Shown here piece by piece: positions 1 to 5,715 of a stretch of DNA of 11,152 bases (position 1 is the stretch's first letter; every line of letters begins with the position of its first letter). The position numbers were made by a program, and so were the translations under genes. The notes beneath the pieces are model-generated. The model saw nothing but the letters and a program-made list of their open reading frames with translations, was not told the origin of the DNA and searched no databases. Source of the DNA: Megamonas hypermegale (lineage in GTDB: Bacteria > Bacillota > Negativicutes > Selenomonadales > Selenomonadaceae); NCBI GenBank assembly GCA_002314325.1, contig DCFC01000017.1, forward strand, positions 1-11,152. Direction: 5' to 3'.

Positions 1-170
1 CGTTATAAAAAACTCGCTTGCGCTCAAACATTTAAACTAAAAACAGAGCTAAAAAACTATTTTCTTAATAGCTAAAACTACCGTAAAAATCTCCAACGCA
101 GACTAAAATTTAGCATGATTAGCGAAATGTTGTGTCAACAGCTCATTTTAAATTCCTACTAGAAATGAAA

Positions 171-266
171 GGCTCGAGCCAAATTCCAAACGTTTCGAGC
201 CGTTGTACTATCTGTTTTTAGAGAAGGGCTGCGAAGGCTCGCCCAGTGCAGCGGTAGCGAAACGTT
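171..266. repeat. Nested, mutually exclusive inverted repeats
   Basis: GGCTCGAGCC (171-180) is a perfect 10-bp palindrome. Its GGCTCG (171-176) can pair with CGAGCC at 196-201. A second GGCTCG at 236-241 can pair with the same CGAGCC, so the two pairings exclude each other. An outer 9-bp inverted repeat, AACGTTTCG (189-197) with CGAAACGTT (258-266), overlaps the CGAGCC arm. The arrangement resembles a structured RNA with alternative folds, but no promoter or downstream gene on either strand shows a role. Confidence 0.4.
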
Positions 267-280
267 AAAAGGAGTTTTTT

Positions 281-314
281 ACAGGCTCTTATTACTTTAG
301 TAATTAGAACCTGT
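281..314. repeat. Imperfect hairpin with TTTA loop
   Basis: ACAGG (281-285) pairs with CCTGT (310-314), TCT (287-289) with AGA (306-308), and ATTAC (291-295) with GTAAT (300-304), around a TTTA loop (296-299). That is 13 pairs with two mismatches. Neither strand has a T-run on the 3' side of the hairpin, so it is not a standard terminator. Function unknown. Confidence 0.4.
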
Positions 315-335
315 TATACCATTAGGTGATTTTTG

Positions 336-373
336 GTTCGTTTTTCTTTTGACCTTTCAAAAGAAAAATGAAC
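336..373 (-). terminator. Long A/T-rich hairpin just past the hydrolase stop codon
   Basis: Positions 336-352 and 357-373 are reverse complements over 17 pairs, with one G-T pair, around a CCTT loop. The inner 12 pairs are perfect. It lies 6 bp beyond the stop codon of the minus-strand hydrolase gene, the usual place for a terminator or a 3'-end-stabilising hairpin. The stem itself is A/T-rich and no long T-run follows it on the minus strand, so strong intrinsic termination is uncertain. Confidence 0.45.
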
Positions 374-379
374 ATATAC

Positions 380-1492
380 TTACATCCACCAGTCGACAAA
401 TTTTTGATTTACATTATCTAAATATACAATTTCACCGATTTTCGGTGTTAATAAACGATAATTCTTATCCCCGCTGGCTGCTTTTATGCGATTAAGCGGG
501 TCCGTCCAGTAATGCGGGCTCAGTGCAAATTTTCCGCAGTGAACGGGAGCGACATTGCGTGCTTTGATTTCCATTGCCGCCTGCGCCATCTCTTCCGGCA
601 TCATGTGCACCTGCGGCCAACTTATATTATACTGCCCATTTTCCATAATGGCAAAATCAAAACCGCCGAACATTTCGCCGATTTGCCGGAAATGCTTACC
701 GTAACCGCCGTCGCCGCTGTAGAAAATTTTCTTTTGCGGCGTAATGAGAGCAAACGCTGCCCAAAGTGTCTGATTTTTTTCCATCAATCTGCCGGAAAAA
801 TGGCGTGTCGGCAAAATATGAAACTGCCAGTTGTCTGCAAGCTCAATCGCAGAAAACCAGTCGCCCTCATGAATAATTGACGGCGAAAAACCCCAGTATT
901 CAAAATGAGCGCCGACGCCGAGCGGACAGACTACATTTTTTATTTTATCCTTCAACGCCATGACAGTGGCATAATCGAGATGGTCCCAATGGTCATGCGA
1001 TATTAATAGGACGTCGATATCCGGCATGTCCTCCGGCTTATAAATATCCGTTCCCGGAAAAGTCTTATTGATGAAGAAAACAGGTGAAGCATAATTGCTG
1101 AACACCGGGTCTGTCAAAATCGTCCTGCCGCCAATCTGCATGAAAAAGCTGGAATGACCGAACCAGATATAAACATCTTCATTTTTCGGCAGTGTTTTTA
1201 AATCCGTTTTTACAGTAGGCAGCGGCTTGTCAGGAAAAACCGTTCCTTTTGGCGGCATTACGATATCTTTCATACTGCTGAGAAAATTTTTATCCATAGC
1301 CGTCGGCACAATCGGTTCGAAATTTTTAAATTCACCGTTGATATAATGCGGCGAATTGATTACTTTCTGTTTGAGTATGTCTTTTCCACCTGCACCGACT
1401 TTCGCCTGATTGATAAAGGTTATGCCGCCGAAAGCGGCCAAGACTGCGGCAATGCCTGCCGTTTTTAAAAATGTACGCCGTGTATATGTCAT
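380..1492 (-). CDS. Tat-exported metallo-beta-lactamase-fold hydrolase (UlaG/NAPE-PLD-like, COG2220 type)
   Basis: 370 aa. A twin-arginine signal (TRRTFLK, residues 4-10) followed by a hydrophobic stretch predicts folded export through Tat, possibly with the N-terminus kept as an anchor. The metal-binding motif HDHWDH is at 166-171, with further likely ligands H231, D261 (in YSGDGGYG) and H318 (APVHCG). The block 'WFGHSSFFMQIGGRTILTDPVF' (about 110-131) is typical of the UlaG/NAPE-PLD branch of Zn-dependent hydrolases, many of which cleave phosphodiesters or lactones. The actual substrate cannot be read from sequence. The start is supported by GAGG (complement of 1501-1504) 8 nt before ATG. 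It diverges from the aldo/keto reductase gene and has its own promoter with a MerR-type 19-bp spacer, suggesting regulation under stress or by a ligand. Confidence 0.87.
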   Translation of the reverse strand: MTYTRRTFLKTAGIAAVLAAFGGITFINQAKVGAGGKDILKQKVINSPHYINGEFKNFEPIVPTAMDKNFLSSMKDIVMPPKGTVFPDKPLPTVKTDLKTLPKNEDVYIWFGHSSFFMQIGGRTILTDPVFSNYASPVFFINKTFPGTDIYKPEDMPDIDVLLISHDHWDHLDYATVMALKDKIKNVVCPLGVGAHFEYWGFSPSIIHEGDWFSAIELADNWQFHILPTRHFSGRLMEKNQTLWAAFALITPQKKIFYSGDGGYGKHFRQIGEMFGGFDFAIMENGQYNISWPQVHMMPEEMAQAAMEIKARNVAPVHCGKFALSPHYWTDPLNRIKAASGDKNYRLLTPKIGEIVYLDNVNQKFVDWWM

Positions 1493-1547
1493 ATTTGTTA
1501 CCTCGCAAAATTTTTTTGTAATTTTTTTTGTAATTGTTCCTTAATTA

Positions 1548-1578
1548 ATTATATATATTGGAGTTCACTTTAAGTCAA
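1548..1578 (-). promoter_or_regulatory. MerR-type promoter of the hydrolase gene
   Basis: On the minus strand TTGACT (complement of 1573-1578) and TATAAT (complement of 1548-1553) are separated by 19 bp. That is too long for normal sigma-70 use but the hallmark of promoters activated by MerR-family regulators. The spacer contains the imperfect palindrome CTTAAAGTGAACTCCAA (complement of 1558-1574), close to the CTTGGAGTGAACTCCAAG-like operators I know for AdhR/NmlR/SoxR-type members. The regulator is not identified; a small MerR protein is encoded at 9818-10180. Confidence 0.7.
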
Positions 1579-1584
1579 ATACTA

Positions 1585-1615
1585 TTGACATGAAGTGCGC
1601 TCAAAGGTGTATGAT
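1585..1615 (+). promoter_or_regulatory. Second 19-bp-spacer promoter, for the aldo/keto reductase
   Basis: TTGACA (1585-1590) and TATGAT (1610-1615) lie 19 bp apart. The spacer word TGAAGTGCGCTCAAAG matches about 12 of 16 positions of the generic AdhR-type operator, although its two halves are poor complements of each other. In addition, 1566-1578 and 1585-1597 form a 13-bp inverted repeat (11 matches) joining the two divergent -35 elements. Divergent control of hydrolase and reductase by one MerR-type protein is a reasonable inference. Confidence 0.55.
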
Positions 1616-1657
1616 GAATATAATATTTTGGAAAAATAAGGAAAGTGGGGCATTATT

Positions 1658-2779
1658 ATGAGCTATTTGGGCGAAGATATTAAAAAACTCGGTTTCGGCT
1701 TAATGCGTCTGCCGAAAAAAGACGATGCAATCGATATCGAACAAGTAAAAATTATGGTCGACAAATTTTTAGCGGCCGGCTTTACGTACTTTGATACGGC
1801 CTGGGCTTATCCCGGCAGTGAAGACGCTATCCGTCAAGCGCTGGTGGAACGGTATCCGCGCGAAAAATTCCAGCTGGCAACGAAAAACGCCGCCTGGATT
1901 AACTGCCAAACACGCGAAGAAGCCATTAATCAGTTTGAAACGTCCTTAAAGCAGACAGGCGCAGGCTATTTTGATTTTTATCTGCTGCATAATCTTGGTG
2001 AAAGCCGCACGCAGTTTTTTGACAAATTCGATATGTGGAGTTTCGTGCAGGAAAAGAAACAGCAGGGACTTATCAAACACGTCGGTTTTTCGTTCCATTC
2101 CACGCTGGAAGAGCTGGAAGAAATCCTGCAAAATCATCCGGAAATGGAATTTGTCCAGCTCCAGATAAATTACGCCGATTGGGAAAATCCTGCTGTGCAG
2201 TCGAAAAAATGCTATGAAGTGGCGCGCAAATACAATAAGCCGGTAATTATCATGGAGCCGGTAAAAGGCGGAATGCTTGCAACACCGCCGCAGACGGTTG
2301 CCGATGTGTTCAAGAAAGCCGACCCGCATAAATCCGTAGCTTCGTGGGCAATTCACTTTGCCGCCGATTTAGACGGCATTATTACCGTTCTTTCCGGTAT
2401 GAGCAATATCGAGCAGATGGACGACAATCTTGCCAACATGAAAGATTTTACGCACCTCACGGCGCAGGAAAGAGATGTGGTGAAGCAGGCACAGGCCGAG
2501 CTTGCCAAAATCGACATAATTCCGTGCACGACCTGCAATTACTGCGCCAAAGTCTGCCCGAACAATATCGGCATATCCGGCTCGTTCACGGCGATGAACA
2601 TGCTGACGCTCTACAAGGACAAAGCGGCGGCGCGTCATCAGGAAGGCTGGCTCGTCAAAGGACACGGCAAAAAACGCGCTGATGAATGTATCAAATGCGG
2701 TAAATGTGAACAGGTCTGCCCGCAGCATATAGCGATACGTGCCAACCTCGAAAAAGTTGCCAAAGAATTATTAAGCTGA
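1658..2779 (+). CDS. Aldo/keto reductase with C-terminal 2x[4Fe-4S] ferredoxin domain
   Basis: 373 aa, cytoplasmic. Residues about 1-275 form an aldo/keto reductase barrel with the catalytic tetrad D46 and Y51 (FDTAWAY), K76 (ATK) and H111 (LLHN). The C-terminal part has two ferredoxin motifs, C290-x2-C293-x2-C296-x3-C300-P and C344-x2-C347-x2-C350-x3-C354-P, binding two 4Fe-4S clusters. This is the COG1453 type of oxidoreductase, common in strict anaerobes; electrons may pass between the clusters and the active site, but the substrate is unknown. AAGGA (1638-1642) and GTGGGG (1645-1650) precede the ATG. The gene stands alone between its divergent promoter and a strong terminator. The MerR-type promoter suggests induction by reactive aldehydes or electrophiles (inference). 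Confidence 0.92.
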   Translation: MSYLGEDIKKLGFGLMRLPKKDDAIDIEQVKIMVDKFLAAGFTYFDTAWAYPGSEDAIRQALVERYPREKFQLATKNAAWINCQTREEAINQFETSLKQTGAGYFDFYLLHNLGESRTQFFDKFDMWSFVQEKKQQGLIKHVGFSFHSTLEELEEILQNHPEMEFVQLQINYADWENPAVQSKKCYEVARKYNKPVIIMEPVKGGMLATPPQTVADVFKKADPHKSVASWAIHFAADLDGIITVLSGMSNIEQMDDNLANMKDFTHLTAQERDVVKQAQAELAKIDIIPCTTCNYCAKVCPNNIGISGSFTAMNMLTLYKDKAAARHQEGWLVKGHGKKRADECIKCGKCEQVCPQHIAIRANLEKVAKELLS

Positions 2780-2787
2780 AATAAACG

Positions 2788-2826
2788 AAAATACTTCCGC
2801 TGTTAAAAAGGTGGAAGTATTTTTTT
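2788..2826 (+). terminator. Intrinsic terminator of the aldo/keto reductase gene
   Basis: A 13-bp stem with one G-T pair (2788-2800 with 2811-2823), a 10-nt loop, and a run of seven T from 2820. It starts 9 nt after the stop codon. Confidence 0.88.
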
Positions 2827-2864
2827 AATATTATTTATTGTGGGTGTTGACAGTTTATCGGGTT

Positions 2865-2932
2865 CGGGCGTACGACCCCTAGCTTTAGCTAGGGGGATAT
2901 AAGCCCGATAAAGTTTCAAGGTTCGATACCTT
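2865..2932 (+). repeat. Left-end structure of the first element
   Basis: The core hairpin is CCCCTAGC-TTTA-GCTA-G-GGGG (2876-2896). It is framed by GTACGA (2870-2875) and ATATAA (2897-2902), and closed by CGGGC (2865-2869) pairing with GCCCG (2903-2907). An alternative closing helix pairs TTTATCGGG (2854-2862) with CCCGATAAA (2904-2912). A second hairpin, AAGGT-TCGAT-ACCTT (2918-2932), follows. The second element repeats this order with different stem sequences. The base opposite the loop-side bulge is G here, where IS608 and the second element have an unpaired T. Confidence 0.75.
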
Positions 2933-2945
2933 AAAAATTTATGTT

Positions 2946-2975
2946 TTGCATTGTGTTCAATCTCTCTAATATAGT
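2946..2975 (+). promoter_or_regulatory. Promoter of the first tnpB
   Basis: TTGCAT (2946-2951) and TATAGT (2970-2975) are 18 bp apart. The second element has the same -10 hexamer and spacing. TAGTATA (2972-2978) and TATACTA (2986-2992) are a perfect 7-bp inverted repeat running from inside the -10 to the Shine-Dalgarno AGGAGGTG (2992-2999). It could be an operator or an RNA hairpin that limits TnpB expression. Confidence 0.55.
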
Positions 2976-3007
2976 ATATTAATTATATACTAGGAGGTGA
3001 ACACAAG

Positions 3008-4276
3008 ATGAAACCAAACCAAATGTTTTTAACTCAATCCAATTTTCTTCGTCATTTGACTAAATCTGAATATAAAATGCTCCGCGAAATGTGCCGCTAT
3101 TCCAACAATCTGTACAACTGTGCTGTATATGAAGTTCGTCAGCATTTTTTCAAGACTAACGAATATATTCCGTATAAAAAGTACTACCATATTTGCAAAC
3201 TGAATGAAAACTACAAACTCATACAGGCAGGTGTGGCACAGCAAACTTTAAAAGTTGTTGAACGCAGTTTTAAATCCTTTTTTGCACTTTTAAAGCTGAA
3301 GCGAGAAGGCAAGTACAATGAAAAAGTCCGTCTGCCTAAATATCGTAAAAAAGGTGATATGTTTAATCTCGTACTTTCCACCAATGCCATTACCATTCAT
3401 AACGGTATTTTGACTATTCCTATGAGCAGAGCTTTTTCCAAACAGCATAAAAAAGCCAAAATAAGAATTGCTGTGCCTGAACGTTTAAAGGATAAGGAAT
3501 TTAGAGAAATACGCATTATTCCTTTGTATAAGGGAAAACATTTCAAAATTCAATATAGCTATAAGGCTGAACCTGAACCGAAACATCTTAATAAGAAAAA
3601 CAGCATTTCTATTGATATTGGTGTTGACAATCTTGCTTCTTGCATAACCAATACCGGGACTTCGTTCATCATGGACGGACGTAAAATAAAATCAATCAAC
3701 CGCTATTGGAACAAACGTAAGGCAAAACTGCAAAGCATTGCTGCTAGACAAGGTTTTCATATGACGGAGCAGATTTACAATTTGACGGGAAAGCGTAACA
3801 ATCGTATAGACGATTACATGAAGAAAACGGCACGCTACATCATAAATCACTGCATTGCCAACGATATAGGCACGGTAGTATGCGGGTACAACAAAGATTT
3901 TAAACGTAATATAAACCTCGGTGCCCAAAATAATCAGCAGTTTACGCAAATAAGTTTTAATAAACTTTTCAGTACGATAAAAAATCTTTGTGAAAGATAC
4001 GGTATGACCTATATCGAACAAGAAGAATCGTACACCTCAAAAGCCAGCTTTTTAGATTTTGATGAAATTCCTGTTTTTGACAAAAACAAGAAAATAGACT
4101 ACCAATTCAGCGGTAAAAGAATACATCGCGGATTGTACCGCACTAAAAACGGCACACTTGTAAATGCTGATATAAACGGAGCATGCAATATACTCAGAAA
4201 AAGCAAGCAGAACTTCAAATATGAAGAACTGTGTAGAGGGCTGTTGGCAAGCCCTTTAAGAATAAAAATCAACTGA
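3008..4276 (+). CDS. tnpB: TnpB-family RNA-guided nuclease, atypical RuvC site
   Basis: 422 aa. TnpB proteins use an RNA from the element's right end to cut DNA beside a short target-adjacent motif, which helps retain the element. The first RuvC aspartate is D203 (SIDIGVDN) and the last is D388 (NADINGACNIL). The usual second motif (IxxEDL-like) reads VVCGYN (291-295) and has no glutamate. Nearby acidic residues in IEQEESYTSK (E337, E339, E340) may substitute. The CxxC...CxxC zinc finger normally found before the last motif is also missing; YTSKASFLD and FSGKRIHRGLYR stand in its place. These blocks look like a recurring TnpB subfamily rather than random decay, and the frame is intact. AGGAGGTG (2992-2999) supports the ATG. 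The 3' end overlaps the predicted guide-RNA region. Confidence 0.9.
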   Translation: MKPNQMFLTQSNFLRHLTKSEYKMLREMCRYSNNLYNCAVYEVRQHFFKTNEYIPYKKYYHICKLNENYKLIQAGVAQQTLKVVERSFKSFFALLKLKREGKYNEKVRLPKYRKKGDMFNLVLSTNAITIHNGILTIPMSRAFSKQHKKAKIRIAVPERLKDKEFREIRIIPLYKGKHFKIQYSYKAEPEPKHLNKKNSISIDIGVDNLASCITNTGTSFIMDGRKIKSINRYWNKRKAKLQSIAARQGFHMTEQIYNLTGKRNNRIDDYMKKTARYIINHCIANDIGTVVCGYNKDFKRNINLGAQNNQQFTQISFNKLFSTIKNLCERYGMTYIEQEESYTSKASFLDFDEIPVFDKNKKIDYQFSGKRIHRGLYRTKNGTLVNADINGACNILRKSKQNFKYEELCRGLLASPLRIKIN

Positions 4277-4330
4277 CATTTGGGTTGAGCTTCTTAAGAA
4301 TCCCCTATCTTTAGACATGGGGAGTGTCAA
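4200..4330 (+). ncRNA. Predicted omega (guide) RNA scaffold of the first element
   Basis: In TnpB elements the guide RNA is made from the tnpB 3' end and the right end, with the guide being the flanking DNA just past the boundary. Here AGGGCT (4236-4241) pairs with AGCCCT (4249-4254), TCAAC (4269-4273) with GTTGA (4284-4288), and the CCCC/GGGG hairpin closes at 4322. The guide would begin at 4331. The 5' end is a guess; there is no direct evidence of transcription. Confidence 0.55.
4298..4330 (+). repeat. Right-end hairpin and cleavage motif of the first element
   Basis: GAAT (4298-4301), CCCC (4302-4305), TATC-TTTA-GACA, an unpaired T (4318), GGGG (4319-4322), AGTG, TCAA (4327-4330). The order and bulged T are the same as in IS608, where TnpA recognises this hairpin and cuts after TCAA. 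One A-C mismatch lies in the upper stem. Confidence 0.8.
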
Positions 4331-4349
4331 TATTAATTACAAAAAACTA

Positions 4350-4378
4350 TTGACTGATGTAAACTTGTAAATTATAAT
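4350..4378 (+). promoter_or_regulatory. Strong sigma-70-type promoter of the liv operon
   Basis: TTGACT (4350-4355), a 17-bp spacer, and a perfect TATAAT (4373-4378). The insertion boundary at 4330 is 19 bp upstream, so the core promoter is intact but anything bound further upstream has been replaced by the element. The leader is about 80 nt and contains a small hairpin, TAAATTC-ACGTAT-GAATTTA (4427-4446), ending 5 nt before the Shine-Dalgarno GGGGAGGA. I recognise no known riboswitch in it. Confidence 0.8.
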
Positions 4379-4465
4379 AAGATACATCAACACAATAGGC
4401 AGTTGAAGAAATTATATTATTGTCCTTAAATTCACGTATGAATTTATCGGCGGGGAGGAATTATA

Positions 4466-5650
4466 ATGAATTTTGGTAAGAAACGTCTCCGCATGGCAGG
4501 TATGCTTCTCGGCATCACGATGCTCGGCAGCGTATTTGCAGGTTGCGGTGGAGAAGAAGCAGCTAACAGTAATGAAATCAAAGTCGGCGCTAACTTTGAA
4601 ATTACAGGCAACGTTGCTAACTACGGTACGACAGCCAGAGACGGTTTTAAACTGGCAATCAAAGAAGCAAATGAAGCCGGCGGTATCGACGGCAAACAGA
4701 TTGTTATTGTGGAAGCCGATAACAAATCGGACCCGGCTGAATCCGCCAATGCGGCTACAAAACTTATCTCCGATGATAAAGTTGTGGCTATCGTAGGTCC
4801 GGCTACTTCCGGTGCTGTACAGGCTGAATCCCAGATTGCAACGGAAAATAAAATTCCGATTATCGCACCGTGCGCTACAAGCCCTGACATCACTGTAGAA
4901 AACGGTCAGGTTAAAGAATTCGTATTCCGCGGCTGCTTTATCGACCCGTTGCAGAGTAATACAATGGCAAATTTTGCCGCTAACGAACTGAAAGCAAAAA
5001 CAGCCGTTATCTATTTAGACTCCAGCACGGATTATTCCAAGAGCCTGGCTGAAGTATTCAAAAACAAATTTGAAGCTCTCGGCGGCAAAGTTGTAATGCA
5101 GGAAGCATTCGTTGCCAAAGACCAGGACTTCAAAGCAGCACTTACAAATATCAAAACAGCAAACGCTGATGTAATTTATATTCCAGCTTACTATGAAGAA
5201 GTTGGTAAAATCGTAAAACAAGCTCGTGAACTTGGTATCACACAGCCAATCTTAGGTACTGATGGTTGGGACGATACAAAAGTAGTAGATATCGCTGGTG
5301 CAGATGCACTTAACAATACTTACTATGTTACTCATTATATTGATACTGACCCGGATGTTAAAGCATTCGTTGATTCGTTCACTAAAGAATACGGTCATGC
5401 TCCTGGCGTATTCGCCGCTCTCGGCTATGACGCAGGTAAAATGCTCGTAGATGCCATCAAACGCGCAGGCAGCACAGACCCTGTAGCAATCCAGAAAGCA
5501 CTTGCTGAAACGAAAGACCTGCAAGTCGGCACTGGTAAACTTACAGTTGATGAAAATCACAACCTGATTAAAAACGCGTTTATCATTGAAATGAAAGATG
5601 GCGTAAAAACTCTGAAAGAAAGAGTAACACCGACAACCGCAGAAGGTTGA
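4466..5650 (+). CDS. livJ: Branched-chain amino-acid ABC transporter, substrate-binding lipoprotein
   Basis: 394 aa. The N-terminal signal peptide ends in the lipobox VFAGC with C27 as the predicted lipidated residue, so the protein is tethered on the outer face of the cytoplasmic membrane. The mature part is a type I periplasmic binding fold (Peripla_BP_6 / LivJ family): IKVGANFEITGNVANYG near the start, then IVGPATSGAV and IPIIAPCATSPDIT around the ligand cleft. It captures Leu/Ile/Val or a related ligand and delivers it to LivHM; exact specificity cannot be read. GGGGAGGA (4452-4459) supports the ATG. It is the first gene of the operon and is followed by a terminator hairpin before livH. 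Confidence 0.93.
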   Translation: MNFGKKRLRMAGMLLGITMLGSVFAGCGGEEAANSNEIKVGANFEITGNVANYGTTARDGFKLAIKEANEAGGIDGKQIVIVEADNKSDPAESANAATKLISDDKVVAIVGPATSGAVQAESQIATENKIPIIAPCATSPDITVENGQVKEFVFRGCFIDPLQSNTMANFAANELKAKTAVIYLDSSTDYSKSLAEVFKNKFEALGGKVVMQEAFVAKDQDFKAALTNIKTANADVIYIPAYYEEVGKIVKQARELGITQPILGTDGWDDTKVVDIAGADALNNTYYVTHYIDTDPDVKAFVDSFTKEYGHAPGVFAALGYDAGKMLVDAIKRAGSTDPVAIQKALAETKDLQVGTGKLTVDENHNLIKNAFIIEMKDGVKTLKERVTPTTAEG

Positions 5651-5673
5651 TAAATTGCTAGGTAAATGCAAAG

Positions 5674-5698
5674 AAGCCGCAGAAATGCGGCTTTTTTT
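5674..5698 (+). terminator. Internal terminator / attenuator between livJ and livH
   Basis: A perfect 8-bp stem AAGCCGCA (5674-5681) and TGCGGCTT (5686-5693) with a GAAA tetraloop, followed by T to 5698. The livH Shine-Dalgarno AAGGAGG starts at 5702, so livH depends on read-through. I see no second promoter in the 65-bp gap. Partial termination would make more binding protein than permease, the usual stoichiometry for ABC importers. Confidence 0.85.
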
Positions 5699-5715
5699 GT
5701 GAAGGAGGAACAATT

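Larger units (their letters stand above)
1..379. other. Non-coding region rich in inverted repeats
   Basis: I see no convincing gene here. The first 110 bases are A/T-rich with several irregular 'ctaaaa' words. The longest ATG-led frame noticed (114-161, 15 codons) has no Shine-Dalgarno site. The rest holds three inverted-repeat structures listed separately (171-266, 281-314, 336-373). It lies downstream of the minus-strand hydrolase gene, so it may be that gene's 3' region, a degraded mobile-element end, or an unrecognised small RNA. None of the IS608-type end motifs (GAAT-CCCC or GGGG-TCAA) found elsewhere in the window is present. Confidence 0.6.
2857..4330 (+). mobile_element. IS608-like (IS200/IS605 family) element carrying only tnpB
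   Basis: The right end is clear: GAAT (4298-4301) directly before a CCCC...GGGG hairpin (4302-4322), then AGTG and TCAA (4327-4330). These are the guide and cleavage motifs I know from IS608, and they set the right boundary at 4330. The left end has the matching hairpin (2876-2896), but the exact left boundary is uncertain by about 10 bp because no TTAC cleavage motif is found where expected. There are no terminal inverted repeats or target duplication, as expected for this single-strand transposing family. tnpA is absent, so mobilisation would need TnpA in trans. The element lies between the aldo/keto reductase terminator and the liv promoter and breaks no gene. Confidence 0.8.

Noticed and set aside
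114..161. Possible 15-codon peptide gene in the left intergenic region
   Set aside because: No Shine-Dalgarno site or promoter and too short to judge.
281..314. Hairpin considered as an intrinsic terminator
   Set aside because: The T-run is on the wrong side for either strand and the stem has two mismatches.
512..880. 122-codon plus-strand frame opposite the hydrolase gene
   Set aside because: Shadow of the minus-strand gene, which has Tat and metal-binding motifs.
1511..1535. Tandem T7-8-GTAATT repeat considered as a regulatory repeat
   Set aside because: Only two short A/T-rich copies in the 5' leader of the hydrolase gene; readily explained by base composition.
2344..2728. Open frames of 112 and 119 codons on both strands inside the aldo/keto reductase gene
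   Set aside because: They overlap a clearly coding frame with catalytic and cluster motifs, have no Shine-Dalgarno sites of note, and encode compositionally odd proteins.
3008..4276. First TnpB considered as a TnpB-derived repressor (TldR-like)
   Set aside because: It still sits inside recognisable IS ends, keeps two RuvC aspartates and has possible substitute glutamates; domestication is not supported.
5252..5713. 153-codon minus-strand frame opposite livJ
   Set aside because: Antisense to a well-formed binding-protein gene, starting in the attenuator region with no domain seen.
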